Origin: Mycteria americana
Taxonomy: Eukaryota; Chordata; Aves; Ciconiiformes; Ciconiidae
NCBI RefSeq assembly: GCF_035582795.1
Contig: NC_134373.1
Span: 28,304,501-28,368,500 of the forward strand
Direction: 5' to 3'
DNA: 64,000 nt
The notes under the pieces were generated by a model. That model searched no databases, was not told the origin of the DNA, and saw only the letters and a list, made by a program, of their open reading frames with translations. Shown here piece by piece: positions 1 to 13,445 of this stretch. A program made the translations under genes and the position numbers. Each line of letters starts with the position of its first letter. The first letter of the stretch is position 1.

Positions 1-2357
1 CTGCTTTTGGTGAATTGTCAGCAATAGGACTATTTACTAATTCATCTCTTTCATCACTCTATTCATCATTCCCATTTTCCTTCTCTACTGACCTGATTCA
101 AGCAAACAGCAGCATCTGAAGCGTGTGGGGAGAAATTACAGCATCCATCTTTAAAGTGACTTGCTTTTCTTTGTAAGCAACTTCTATGCCCCACCCAGGC
201 TTTGGAGGTTCTCTGCTGGATAATGTAAAATGACACTAACTGGGCTATTTATATCACTGCAAACTGACTACATGATGGGATAATTAGCAGTGCTATATCT
301 GCTGGAGTGAGTGATAACACTGTAACACATTTTTGTGTTAAGCAACACTAACAACAATGCCTGCAGGTTAAACAGTACCTGAGCAGCTGATAGACCTCCT
401 GCACTGTTATTTCCAGGAGGCAATATCTACTGGCTTCATTCATGCGTGAGGCACAGTTGTAATGGTGGTTTTATTATCTCTTGCAGTACTTGCCCTCTAT
501 GCAGGTAAATGATTTCTGCAAGCAAGCTTGCTTTGGGCAAGTATGGGTAGTCAAGACATTTTGCAAACGAATAAGGTTGTGCAGATTCGTAGATCTGCTA
601 ACTAAACCGTGACCCTTTGATGAAAATGTCCAAGTGCTTGGCCAGTCAGTCTCACACTGGTACTCCTGGATGGAGTCCAATAGCTTGTACGGTGTTGTGG
701 TTTACATTTTACTTCAGAAAACACAGCCAGTCTTGACCTGAAGCCATAGAAGTGTGAGTGTGATCCATTTAGCCCATATCTAGGTAGAAAGGTTCTAGCT
801 TTGCTGATGAGACCCTTGGCTTCTTTTAGGTATTAGCACAGCCACAGCCGCAGAGAACAAGAACCTGTTATGTTCAGTGAGTTTCAATGGTTAATCCCAC
901 TCATTAAAAAATGTTCAGTACGAATTTGCTCATTTTCAATTTCCATAAATTTTCTGTTATGCCTTTCTCTGCAAGACTAAAGGACCACTTTGTATATGCT
1001 ATTTTCTCCCCAGGAAGGTTAATAATGCACTAATCATGCCTGTCTCAAGACTTCTTTGAGATAAGATCAAATTCACTCCCCGTAAATATTTTTCTCCATC
1101 CCTTGAGCTATGTTGTGTCTCCTCCCTGCACACCCTGTAGTTTTTCAACATCCACTTTAAAATGTCGACACCAGACCTGGACATGCCATTCCAGTATGCA
1201 GGAAACATGCCAGCATCAGGTGAGCAGTGCCAGACAGGGAACTAAAATCAGTGCAGTGCTTGCCTGCTGGTGCATCCAAGGAATGATTTTTTTCACTGAG
1301 TATATCACCCTTGCAAAGTATGTTGGGTCGTTTCTTTATTATGAATTATAAATATGACTCACTGGTTACTAGGGGTCAGTTCCTCACTTCTTATCTTTAG
1401 ATCAGTAATATTGCATTTCACTTAGCTGAAATGCACTTTGTTTGGATGGACCAAACTTTCAAAGCAAAATCTGTAATTGTCCTTATTGACCTTTATTCAT
1501 CATGTCACCCTCTCTGATGAGAAGTACTTCTATATTTATCTCTAGCTCACCTGTGGGATACCCCATAGGAAGGTGGACTAGGAACTCTACAACTCAGGCT
1601 TGTAATTCCCTGGTTCTAATGCAGAGCTGTTTCATGTTTCACAAAAAGACAAGAGAAGTCCTGTTTAACCTTGGTAAAGAATAGCATTATGATTGTGAAA
1701 AGAAACTGGAGAGTGACGTGTAGGTGATATATTCTGGTAATGTTCCCATGCTGTCAGCTAGTGTGAAATATGCCACCTCTGTGACTAGAGTTTATCCCAT
1801 CTCCAGTCTGCAGCTGCTTTGTGTTAGCAGAGATTCCTGCCACCAATTTATCTGGATTCCATAAGCAAGTCCATCCAAGATAAGACAAACTTTGGGCTCA
1901 AGTCTGTTAGGTATCCATCAGGACTTTGCCTTGCATATTATTCTAGTTCAGTCCAATGAGTTCTGACACAACAGTTCATTATCTGAGGAAGAGAACAACT
2001 TTTCACAAAGTGGAAGTCAAATATCTATTTTTTTAATATCAAGGCTACACATGAAGACAGTCCTGAAAACCCTCTAGTGGTCTCTAATAACATGAAGATT
2101 AAAAAGCTGTCTGTTGCATAGAAGCCATGGATTGCAGAGTGTTATCTTCTTGAATAAAGCTGCTGCCACAAAGGCAGTGTCTTGCTGACTATATTATGCA
2201 GAGAATAGGTGTCAAGCTTTAAAAGAGTCATTTAACAGAAGTTGAGAACAATAAGAAAAAATATCTAAAGAATACAACTTTCTAGGTAATTTACTCTCAC
2301 ATTATTTGAAAGTGCTGCTGTAATTTCCCTCATACAGGACAGGTCATGTTACTGTAG
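1..2357. other. Intergenic sequence, no gene seen
   Basis: AT-rich single-copy-looking DNA. The open frames here are 60-90 codons long, overlap on both strands, have no recognisable domain and no paired splice sites, so I treat them as chance. No transposon, tandem repeat or RNA gene was recognised. If the gene at 18.7 kb is read correctly, this is distal 3' flank. Confidence 0.6.
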
Positions 2358-2929
2358 CTGTCTGGCCTGGTTTTGGCTGGGATAGAGTTAATTTTCTGCC
2401 TAGTAGCTGGTATAGTGCTGTGTTTGGGATTTAGGATGAGAATAATGTTGATAACACACTGATGTTGTAGTTGGTGCTCAGTAATGTTTACACTGGTCAA
2501 GGACTTTTCAGCTTCCCCTGCTCTGCCAGGTGCACAAGAAGCTGGGAGGGGGCACAGCCAGGACAGCTGACCCCAACTGGCCCAAGGGCTGTTCCAGACC
2601 ATATGGCGTCATGCTCAGTATAGAAACTGGGGGAAGTTGGCCAGGGGACAGGGATTGCTGCTCGGGGACGGGCTGGGCATCGGTCGGTGGGTGGTGAGTG
2701 GTTGCATCACTTTTTTTTTCCTGGGTTTTGTTCCTCTCTCGCTCTCTTCTTGTTTTCCTTTACAATTTATTTTATTTTTTTTCCCAATCATTAAACTGTT
2801 CTTATCTCAACCCACAAGTATTCTTACTTTTGCTCTTTTGATTCTCTCCCCTGTCCCACCTGGGGGGAAGGGTGAGCAAGCAGCCGTGTGGTGCTTAATT
2901 GCCGATCTGGGCTAAACCACAACACTGTC
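2358..2929 (+). mobile_element. Solo LTR A of an endogenous retrovirus (ERVL-like), with target-site duplications
   Basis: The LTR proper spans 2363-2924, beginning TGGCCTGGTTTTGG and ending ACCACAACA. It is flanked by perfect 5-bp duplications, CTGTC at 2358-2362 and 2925-2929. A 5-bp duplication is typical of the ERVL class (class III), while class I ERVs usually leave 4 bp and class II usually 6; the class call rests on that. The polyadenylation signal ATTAAA lies at 2790-2795 and is followed by the U5 motif TTATCTCAACCCA. The TATA position (2619-2626) reads TATAGAAA, so the promoter is probably weakened. No gag, pol or env sequence is attached, so this is a solo LTR left by LTR-LTR recombination. 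The same family recurs at 24652-25211 and 59589-60172. Confidence 0.9.
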
Positions 2930-3334
2930 TTAAGTAGCCACTCAGAAGGTGGACAGGGTTTCCAAGTGGCATGAGGACCACCAAGGAAGTAAATGGAAAT
3001 AACTGTTGGTCATCTGTTCTGATGCAAAGACCATCAAGGCTGTGATGAGAAACCGTCAGGGACAGGTTCAGAATAAAGAAAAGGAAGTATTGCTTTATTA
3101 AATGTGCCGTTGAGCTGCATAGCTTCTTGCTTCAGCATGTCTGAAACACAAAAAGAATTATGTGACTTCAAAACATTACCCTATAAGTTAATGGAAGAAA
3201 AATCCTTACAATCTGAGAACACAACCACCTTTCTATCATATAGGAAATCTCTAAATCATAAATGCTCAGAGTATATTCTAGAGAAATTGCACCATAAGCT
3301 TCCTCTGTTCTTGTATTCTTCCCTTACGTATCCG
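2930..3334. other. Intergenic sequence between LTR copies, nothing recognised
   Basis: Unique-looking DNA between solo LTR A and an LTR end fragment. No gene, tandem repeat or further LTR sequence is seen here. Confidence 0.5.
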
Positions 3335-3370
3335 TGTCGTGGTTTAGCCCCAGCCGGCAACTAAGCACCA
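3335..3370 (-). mobile_element. Terminal fragment of the same LTR family
   Basis: These 36 bases match the reverse complement of the U5 end of the LTR family. They begin TGTCGTGGTTTAGCCCC and run to AGCACCA, the first 36 bases of the reverse-oriented copy at 59589 with a few substitutions. After 3370 the match stops abruptly and the polypurine and ATTAAA parts are absent. It is either a truncated LTR or the preserved end of a diverged subfamily. Its position about 400 bp from solo LTR A, in the opposite orientation, suggests an independent insertion. Confidence 0.65.
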
Positions 3371-6300
3371 ATTAAGCAATTGGCAAAGAATTGGAGATGA
3401 GGTACTAGGTTAAATGGGCTTTTCTTCTGACCCAGTAAAGCTCTTTTATATTGTGCTTACCTTCTTACAGAGCTCCACACGTTCCCTACGATACCAGAGT
3501 CAGCCTCTAACTGCTTCTGCAGTTTACTGGGATATCAGTATGAGGAAGGTGAGAGAGATTTGTTGCCCTGAATCAACTAGAGACAAAATAAGCTGAAAGA
3601 AAAGGTCACTACACAGGGAACCAGACTTAGTATTCACGGGTGGGAAGCAGTTGCTCGAGTAACAAATAAGGGCTGGACACAATCAAGAAGTTGATAGCAG
3701 GGTAACAACACAAGAGCAGGGTAGAGAGGTGCTGCCCAGCAGTGTACTTGTCCCTACAACAGGCTAGAGCACATGAGCCGTGCCAGGTGTAGCTCATGTC
3801 TCACTGGGAACGGTGCAATTCTGAGACCTGATAAGCCCACACCACACTGGCTGAGGTGTGCAGGGAGAGGGAAGGAGCGTGGAAGAAACTGCACCCCTCT
3901 GCCAGAAAATCAGCTTTACGTAGAATAGCCATAAAGAATTAAACAGAAATATGGACCTGCTCTTGTAATTCAGAGTATCCTTTTCTCCAAGAAGAGCTAT
4001 TTTTAAGTGCTCTTCACTAAACATCACTGCATTTTCACACTGCATTTTTTCCTCCTTCAAACTTTTCTCCATACTTCATCTTTGGCTACAAATGCATTCA
4101 GAAACACAAACAAAACCCACTATTTTGCACCCCTCTAGCCAAATCAGAGGGGTGACTGAAAAACTTCCTTATAAAAGCTTTTCCCCAGCTGTGGCTATTT
4201 ACTTCTTAGTGGAATTAGCTTCTTAGTGGAAGGCAGCACAGAAAGTTAACTACACCTAGTTGCTGTGTTAGATTGCAAACCCTAGGTGACTAGTAGGATT
4301 CATGATTCTTGGATAATAGCAGTATTTTGGGGAATGAAATCCAGGTGTGCAGAGATTGAGCCAGTGTCAAGGAGCAAGGTATGCTGGGAGTTCAGAGTCA
4401 TTGATAAAAAGCTTCTGGTCATTGAAGCCTAAAATAGCTTTGGTAGAATATGAGTTTAGGCTGAAATGAGTTTGAGGGACTTAATGGTGAAGTTCTATTG
4501 TCAGTTGTAGTACCAATGCATAAAGTCTTTGTTATTGACCTTACTAGGCAGTAAATATAGGCTTTCTGAGATACCTCAAATGCATAGGTCTACCTCTCAA
4601 AGGCGTCTCTGTTCAATTTTCTGTTAGGTCTAAAGGATCCGACTGTGTATCTCTATTTCTTACTATGAAGCAATTACTGATAGGAAGGCTGCTTCTGAAG
4701 ATAGGGTTCAACTCTGACTTAAAAACTCTAATCAAACCAGGGGTCTTCAGGCAGATTCTGTTCTCAGTTATCTCTGTGGAAATTGAGTAGCTTTATCAAA
4801 ACCAGCTGATAGTATAAGAGCAGAGCGGTGGGCAGTGTATGCTCTATGTAACTTTGTCTTCTAAATAACCTTCCTTGTACTGCTACTAAATCACAATATT
4901 CCTTTTCAAAGAGTGAAATCACTTCCCTGCAGAACCAAACGAACAGCAAGAGTATTCTTCTGTTTTCTATTTTACTCAGTCCTGCACTTAATTAAAAAAA
5001 TGGGAAAAATAACCTAAATATTAAAAAATAAATTAAACTAATTTTGTGAACATTGAACCTTCACTTGCAGTTCACAGACTGAAGGAGTGGGAGAAGAAAG
5101 TTGTTCTTCCTCTTGTTTTATGCTTTAAATTTAAGGGTGATGTCTTTCCTTTGCAAAGTGCTCGGGTTATAGATGATGGCAGAAAAAAACCTTTTTTTTT
5201 TCCTAATCTTCTTGTCTGTGACTAACTCCCATTTTTACCTTCCTTACCTGCCTGCAATGATTTCTGGCTGCCATACGAACAGGATTACCCATTCTAAGCA
5301 TTATAGATCCAGCAGTCAATTCCCAGATCTCTGGGAATTCTGAGTCAGTGAACTATATTGTACGTGGCTTTTTAACGTTAATAGGCAACTTAAATTTTGT
5401 TTGGTTTTTAATATTTACTTTTAAAAAATCAATTACTTTCCAGGAATTTTGATCCAAAGTAATTACACTTATCAAATCCATATTTTCTCTCATCTGTTTC
5501 AATTTATTGCCATTACCTTAAGCTGTTGCTGTCCACAGAAAATGTGAGCAAAACTCTGTGCCTCCTTAAGAGAGAATCTCCAGCTTACACCCAATGCAAG
5601 ATCTTGTGCAAGACGTGAAAATCAATTAAAAGTTATTTTTTTAGTCCTCTAAGACATTATATGTAATGTAGAGCTTTCAAACTTTTCCCCTTGATCTGAA
5701 TATTTCTGTGAGGTAACTAACTTTGGACAAGCCCATAACGGTAAAACATTGTCAGTAAGTCTTCATTTTCAAATGAGCAGAAAAACTTGTTTAAAGCACC
5801 TTCCATCTTTGAAAGCATTTTCCCCCTCATAAACCTTGAAGTGCTACAGCAAAGCTGGAGCTGCCTGCATACAGAAGCCTGCCTGTCACTTATGGAAAAC
5901 TCAAATTTCATATATCAAGGGCTTGTGTGAAAATTGCTTTGAGTGTTAATTGCCCAAATGATTCAGCTTTATAAGAGCCTCTCTTATGTACTCAAGTATG
6001 TCTCATAGCACGCTGAGTGCCAAGCTCCAACAGAGAGCCAGCTGTGCTCTGCTCCCAGATGTTTGAAGAAGATAATTCTTGCCCATGATTTCAGTCCCCC
6101 CCTCCAAATCCTGAGAAGTTTGTTCAATGAGTCATTAATGCACAATAGCGTATTTCTTCTTTTTTTCTGTTAAAAGAATACTCTCCCTAGAACGTATGCA
6201 AGTTTGCCTTGGCTTATAATTACACTAGCACATTGTCAGATTAACTGTGCTGAGGAGATAAAACAAAAGGCATCAGTTCTGCAAAGTTAAGACTCTTCCA

Positions 6301-6880
6301 ATATAATTTAGAAAGGATCTGATCCCTCCGCTTTTGAAGATGCTGTTTGTTTGCTGTGTTTGAGGTAATTTTAATTCTCCAATTTATCTGTTGCAACAGG
6401 AATTGCTGTTTGAAATCTAACAAAAAATATACTCAGTCTTAAGTCTTGGATTCAAGCCTTTTCATAACTATTCTTCATCCAGGTCTCAATTTTCAACGTC
6501 TTCATGTATCAGATCCTTGACCAATTTACATTGCTTAGGGGTTTTTTTAAGTCAAAGTAGCTACATTGAAGTCAAGGGATCTGTCTTAATTTATACCAGC
6601 TGCCTGTAGGCTGAGCTGAAACCCTGGATCCAAACAGCAAGAAAACAGCCTTTTACAGGGAGATCCTGCCTGGACTTTGCCTATCAGTGTGCAGGTGCAG
6701 AGAATTTCAAGGAAAGGTTTTCTGTGCTATATGGTGATAAAATATTTGTGAGAACCACAGCTTGATCTTCATAGTGAGTGACTACCATCAATTCCTACTC
6801 CTATCTGACTCAGCTGTCAGAAGAGATTTCTCTCAGACTATGTTGTAACTGAGTTTGAACAACCACAGATAGGCGCTGGG
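3371..6880. other. Intergenic sequence, nothing recognised
   Basis: AT-rich DNA with homopolymer runs such as a T tract near 5192. Open frames are all under 95 codons, show no domain and have no companion exons. No repeat family was recognised. Confidence 0.5.
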
Positions 6881-7426
6881 TTAATTCAGCCTGTCTTTGT
6901 GGCCAGGCTGCTCTTGAATCACAAGTATATAGCTGTATTTACACAACGCAGGTGCTAGGCAATATGAGTTCACTTTCCACGGTTCCCAAGGTACTAAAGT
7001 AGAGCTCATCTGTATTCCCAGGTCCATGTGTTGTATGTTCACCCACCAACACAGCATTTCTAGCCCACAGGTTGCTCTGGTTTTACAGCGTCTGATCCAG
7101 CTGCTGTTGCGAGTTATGGATTCTTCCCAGCATCTGTAGCCTCTTTCAGCCATTGTTCAAGTTATTGTGAAGTCCCTTTTTGCTAGTTCAATTAGAGGTG
7201 ATAAGACCCTCTGGAAAGTATTTTGTCTGTAGCTGATGGCCCTCACAAGCTGGCGGCAGATGTTGATGTGGAGATTATTGAGGTTGCACACAGATCTGAG
7301 AGACATGAGACAGCGGAGCTCCTTGTGGTAATGGTGGGATGAAGCAGCTGCTCTGAAACAGAGCCACAGCCACAAAAAGGTGTGCAAGTCTGGGGTGGCT
7401 AGAGCAGCTCTAGGCGCTTCTTCTCT
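6881..7426 (-). other. Unexplained open stretch, one in-frame stop; possible gene fossil
   Basis: On the minus strand one frame is open for about 182 codons from just after a TAA at 7427-7429 to the stop at 6881. It is interrupted only by a TGA at 7157-7159, with an ATG two codons later. The conceptual product has a leucine/histidine-rich first half (for example HYHKELRCLMSLRSVCNL) and a tryptophan- and cysteine-containing second half. I do not recognise a family, and no convincing splice sites or poly-A tail mark it as an exon or retrocopy. It is somewhat richer in GC than its surroundings. It could be a decayed gene or transposon piece, a non-coding RNA exon, or chance. Confidence 0.2.
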
Positions 7427-10400
7427 TTATGAAGCTAAGTGAGGCATTTGCTTGTATCTCTATCAAATGATCCATCTAAAATTAGGACACACATACCTGG
7501 GGATACAAATCATTTGTTGATTTTGTTCCTACTGGTGTTAATGGGTACAGTGGTGCAAAACTTCACATTCTCTATATGGGCTTAGCAAAAGACCTTAAGA
7601 AGCACAATTTGTATTGCTATCTTGTCTCGTTGGCTGGAATATGAAATTCTGTAGTTTGCAAGTTTGTTTCAGGGAGGTGCTGTGCAGCCAGAGTATGTTG
7701 TTCAGAGTAAACATGTGAGATGTATTGCTGTTTCACTCACCAGCCGCAAGAACCTAGAAAACACAGGCAGAAACGTACAGGCAGAGACTGGACATCTCCC
7801 AAGGTATGGAGATCTTTTTATTTCTGCTTTTTTACATTCAGGTGTTGCCTGTAGGTAGAAATACTATTTGGATTAGACTCGTTTAGCAACCACAGCAGCC
7901 ACTGACATGACAACTGAATGGGCATGTAAATGTTCTGCATCCCAGTGGCTGTGTATACCCTTCTGGAGCAGAAGGCTATGTATGTTTGGAGGGATTATTT
8001 TATTTTACTCCTATCAGGAATTTCACCAGTTAAGCTATACTGCTGTTAAAAAAAACCCCAAAACAACAAACCCCCCCACTTTAATAAAGTCCCAGTGCAA
8101 ATCTGGGCACGCTCAGAGGCCTTGCTCGTAGAACCAATGGAGTCCCTCATTCCTGCTTTCCCAGTTCGTTGTAGACTTAGTTGCCTTTTTGACTGGGAGG
8201 GCCAACTTCGCCAAGTCACCCTGGATATCTTACCTCATAGACTTCTTGGGCTGGCTGATTGTTTTTGTCTTTGATTTCTTTACAGACTTTCCCCATTCCA
8301 GTGTCCTTAACTAGAAGGACATGAGAAATCAAAACAATCCCAATTTGCTTGAAAGTCAATAGATCTTATGGCCCCAAGTGTTTACCAGTTTACCTTTAGA
8401 AAGTCGTTCACCTTAGCAAAGGGCCTTATCTCCTGAGCTCTGCAGTACTTACAATGCATGTCAACTGCTTTTAACCGATAGTGGTTTTTTCATATGGGAA
8501 ATACTTTTAATAGGAGTGCTGGCTCCTTGTTACTCCAGAAACCACTAGACAAATAAGCCAACACTTAACTATTTCATCGTTAATTTGCTGCAAATGGATA
8601 TTTCAAATACTCGTTCTTTTCTTTATAATTCTCAGGAAATGCATCATTTTACTGATGGTCTTTCCTAAGCAAATAAACTATAATGGGCAAATGTAACTGC
8701 TCTTTTGGGGAAGCCATTTGTCTGTTCTTTAACTCATAGAAGGCTTGTGGTGCCCCTATATTGACTGTAAGATATTGTACAGCTGGAAGGAGCTTCCTAA
8801 AAAATTATTTTCTAGCTGCAATGGGACAAAATATTCATGCCAATTTGTTGGTGGGGCAGAGAGAACTAAAATTTGTGTTTTATTGAAGAGGGATACTCTC
8901 TGAGTATATATCGTGATCTAGCGGACCAAGACGTGCGGGAAGTCACTTGTATTTTTTATAAGCTATCCTACTGCATGCTTATACCAATACACCTCTTGTG
9001 TATTAAGTGTTCCTGACCAACTAAGGATGTGAGAGGGGAACCAGTCTCAGCTGGAAGCTTTCAGTTGCTTAGCTAAATCTGGAGAAGCTTCTGCTTTTAG
9101 TTATAACAGTCACAGTTTCAGTTCTCTTTATGACCAATGGCTTTTAAGGTACCAGCATGTATAGCTGCAGAAGAAGTCTTCACCTTTGTGGAAGACAGTA
9201 GACACCAAATTGTTATTGTTAGGAATCATTGAGCTTTACCTGACAAAAAGGAGATTTTTGGTTTACTTTCAGAATCCAAAGGGTTTTCTGGTTTTCTTCA
9301 GAACCAACTTTAGTTAGGAAACGAAAGTCAGCTCTGACGATGCCAACTAAAATGAAATGAACATCCCACAAACCCACTACTACAACAGAATGTACGGTGA
9401 CCCAACTGCATCCTTATGCAGCCGTGCACTGATAGTTGATACTATAATTTTCTCAGGCTTTCTGGAAGAATATTGGCTGAGAGTTAAGACTGAAGAAATA
9501 CAGTGTTAAACTTGCACTCACAGCAACAAGGTGGAGAAGACAATGTTGGAAAATGTTGGAAGATTGTTACCAAATAAAAAACAAGGATATGTTCTTGCAG
9601 ATACTCTGGATAGTGACTACAGAGATACAGATGTTAAATATACAATTTTAAGAAACTGCATAGCATTTTCTCTGGGGTTTAATTTTCCATAATAATACCA
9701 ATAAACCAAAACAGAGCCCTTGGAAGGTGTGAACTCCTGCCTGGACTCAAAGCTAGGCAATGAATGATTATATATATTTTCCCAGCTCCGCCTTAACCCG
9801 ATGCACATAGAGAGAGAGGGCAAGACCTGGGAAGACACTGCACAAGAAAAATGATTATTAGATAAAATGACACAAACACATGCCACGAATGTTACTGCAG
9901 AGGGAAGATGAAACAAAAATATTACTTTGCTTTTGTGCAATGTTAACAAATTTTACTATACAGCACAGAACTGTTGGAAAATAAATAGTTTCAGTGAATA
10001 ATGATCTCTTATTCATCTGTTTGATTAAAAATGCTTTTTCATCATACTGATTATTTATTTACTCTTTATTGCAGAAAGGAGACATTTATGAGGAGTTAAG
10101 AGGTGACTCTTTTTCAAAAACAATTCAACTTTGGCCAAGGAAGTGGTTTATAGAAAAGGTATTGTTTGGTCCATGTCAGAACAATATTCTGGTAATGCTT
10201 TCTTTCAAATCTTCAACGTCTCCCTGCTTCATGTGGGGAGGCTGACCTTCTTTGTGAATGTGACCTTCATTCACGCCTATGCCATTAGCTTCCTTACCGA
10301 AATGCTACTGGTTTTTTGTGTTTGACAAAACTGTTTTGTCCAGTTATAAGTTTTTTTGTATGCCAACCCCCCCACCCCAACAAAACCAACAACAATCCCC

Positions 10401-13399
10401 ACCCTCCCCTGAAGACTGGATCTATGAAATGGTCAGCCAGAATTTAATAAGAAAATTCCTGATCCTGCAGCAGGAGAGGACAAAAACTGGACTGGAGGGC
10501 TGGGGCAAAATGAAAAAATTGGGACAGGCTTTCAAAATCCATGTAACTTATACCTCCAAGTGGGACAGTGAGTCAGCTGACTTGGTAGGTCAGATAAGGT
10601 TTAAAGTAATTTGATCCTGAACTATTTGCTCTTCTCCTTGGGCCTGTAATTCATTTTTCATTGCAGTCAGTGAAGCTGCAGAGATGAGAGATCTGGTTAA
10701 ACTTAAATGCAGCTGCCAGATGTTTTTTGGGGGGAAGAAGGGGAGAGAGGTATTGAATGTGGAGACTAAGAAAAATAATTCTTTGGGGGCTGGGCAGAAA
10801 TCTCTATGACTAATTCTTGTGGTTTAACTTTTGGCAAGTGTTCAGCACCTTGCTGTTCAGGGCAATCAGCTTGTTCCTGATTCTGCACCATGCCTTTCAT
10901 TTTTCATTCTGCTTTCTTATGTCCTGGTGTCAGAAGCATCACTCATGTCGTGCAAGAAGAAAGACTGAGCGAGTCCTGAGCTCCTTTCATGGAACAATGG
11001 TCTTTATCCCTTTACCAGAAAACTGAGAGATGTAATAATCTCTCTGATTCTTCCACTTCTGTTCTGGTAGGTAAGTTGTGCTGCTGCTGAACAGAAGGGA
11101 ATGGAGATATTTCAGCTCTATAGAAGAATTTCTGAGCACAAGGCTGTATTTATGCATAACATTACAGGAATATTAGAAAAGGTATGGAGAGCCCTGAGGG
11201 TCACGCATGCATTCATGAAACAAAAATTTATGAATGGAGAGGAAAGCAGAAATTGACAGTAAAGAACAGCAGCAAGTGTAATTTAATCGAAATATAATAT
11301 AAAATCTTATTTGAGTTAAATATGATTTACAGTGAGCTTTATTAAAATGCTATTGATCACTCCATTAGGTGTTAGAATGAATAAAGATGATTGTTCCCAA
11401 TAACCAAGAATGTGGTGTTGAGTTGCATTTTATCAGCATATCCATATGTCACATTGAGAAGGGCTTTCAAGTGAATCTGCTAGTAACCCCTCTGGGAGAG
11501 TAAATACTTTCTTTCCAAGGTACTGGAAACTGAGTCACCGCTTGGGTCTTCCTGGTTATTAGCCAAACATCAGAAATTAAGAAACCTCTCTATGTGCAGC
11601 CCTAGCAAGGCTAGCTGCAAAAGGTTTAGGTGTTACACCTTTCTTTTTTTTTTAAGCTGAAATAGAAATGTTAGTAAAAATCTTTGCTGGGAAGCACGTT
11701 CCTTACTGCAAGGTCTGCACCCTTTTTGTTCTCATTGTAGTCAAAATATCCTGTACTGAGGCTTTAGGTTCAGCACCAATGATACAAGGTGTGAAGCAAA
11801 TCATATGTATGTGTAAGATATTGCTAGGTGATGGCATATATTGCTGAAAACTCTTATTTTCATGTACTTCGGGGTTTGTTTTTTTTTTAATTTTTTCCCT
11901 TTTTTCCTCTTTGTTTCTGCTGTAGGCTTGTCAAATACTGGTCATCCATAAAGGATGAAGTTGGTCCCAACAGACTTTCATTATTTCTTGGCAAACAGCC
12001 TACAGCCAATCTCCATGCAATTACATGCCATGCAGTGCTACTGGTAACAGTACAAACCATCACAGATTTGGGCTGCTGAAGCACCTCCAATAACACTGAA
12101 TCCCATTGTCAGATGTGGTATGAAGTCAAGGTCAAATTTCATAATGTGTTGGCTAATAATGGAAGATCCAGTGCCTAGTCTTCAGTAGTCTTACCTCTTT
12201 GCTTGTCATCCCAGCAAGAACATTGCTAATGAACCTTTTGGCTATTGCTGGCCTCCTAACAGTCTTACGCATCAAAGTCCTATGGCACATGAAAGGCCCA
12301 TTGGGAGAGCTGTTCTTACCACAACTTCTCCACTTATGGATATTAAAACTTAGATGATCCACTGTCCTTCTGGTACCCTCCAGGTTTTCACCATTTTGAG
12401 GCATCATTTTGACCCAATAACATATCACTTAAAGACCTACTTTTTTTTTTTTCCACTGACAACAATGATCTTTGAAAAAAGACGTGGCAGAGGCAAGATT
12501 ACAATACATATTATACTAAGCATAACCTCTGATTATTCTTTAACTAGGGATATATTAAGATAAAAGAAAAATTGTCTGGAAAGCATGAAGAACAAAGCAG
12601 AAGTATTCACATTTGGTAGCAGTTGGCTGGAAGGCAGGCCATCCATCAGTAAATACCCATTAGATGTTTATAAGCCTGCCTAGAATTTTTCAGAATATTG
12701 TGCATTAGATAATAGACCAGTGTACAGGTCCACACTGGCATCCACAGGGTAATGTTCCTTCAGAGAGAATTATTGTTTGATTTCTTATTTGAAGTTTGAC
12801 TCCTTCTTAGATCTATCAAAAGCTTCTCTTGCTTTTTTAATGCAAACACCAGCAGTATATCTTTTAGGATTTGAATGCTCTATTAAGAAAAATTCTAGCC
12901 TACTATTCCTTTTTGATCTATGTTCTTATGAAAACAACATAATTGGCAATTCTCAAAGTTCATGGTATTTTAAAAGAGAACAAAAATATGAGAACAGTCT
13001 TTTAAATGCTGAAAGTGACAACTTTAATTATGAAGTTATTTGTTTCTTCGTATCTTAGCTCTTTTTTTCCAATTCAAAATATAGTAGATTTACACCAGCA
13101 GTGTATTAATAGCTTTGTAAATACAAACATTATAGTCAGCTTTAACATACAATCAGCAGTAAGCTTTGAATTCTCTGTTCTCTATTCTTGTCATAGCAAT
13201 GCTGCAATTCAAGTAGACTTTAATACAACATATCAGATACTTTCCATCATACATACAGTTTGAAACAACAGAAAAATGGCGTGAAGACATGAGGTTATGC
13301 TGAAAGATCAGCCCTTATAAAGATTTCTACTTTAATTTAGTGTGTTTCTTTCTGACATGGGTGGGAATACAATTTTTTGCAGAAAGGATAAATATAGTC
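7427..13399. other. Intergenic sequence, nothing recognised
   Basis: Low-GC DNA. Short homopolymer tracts are visible (A then C runs at 8048-8078, T runs near 11643, 11880 and 12440). The largest open frames (about 110 codons at 9617-9949 minus and 10279-10614 plus) have no domains, low-complexity composition and no splice context. No repeat family was recognised. Confidence 0.5.
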
Positions 13400-13445
13400 A
13401 GTGAAATCCTTGCCCTGCTGAATTCAGTGGGATTTTGTCCCACCA
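13400..13445. repeat. Possible relic of an ancient amniote hairpin-type repeat
   Basis: The stretch GTGAAATCCT through GAATTCAGTGGGATTTTG resembles a motif common in old, non-autonomous palindromic repeats of birds, turtles and crocodilians. That motif has a 'tgaaatcc...gaa(t/g)tcagtggga' core. The recognition is from memory of the motif style, not from an alignment, and the copy is short. Confidence 0.3.

Noticed and set aside
2637..2915. 92-codon hydrophobic frame in LTR A
   Set aside because: A translation of the T-rich LTR sequence. Similar frames recur in the other LTR copies because they share sequence, not because of coding.
10279..10614. 111-codon frame with a proline/glutamine segment
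   Set aside because: The P/Q segment comes from a C- and CAA-rich run. There are no splice sites and no homology that I recognise.
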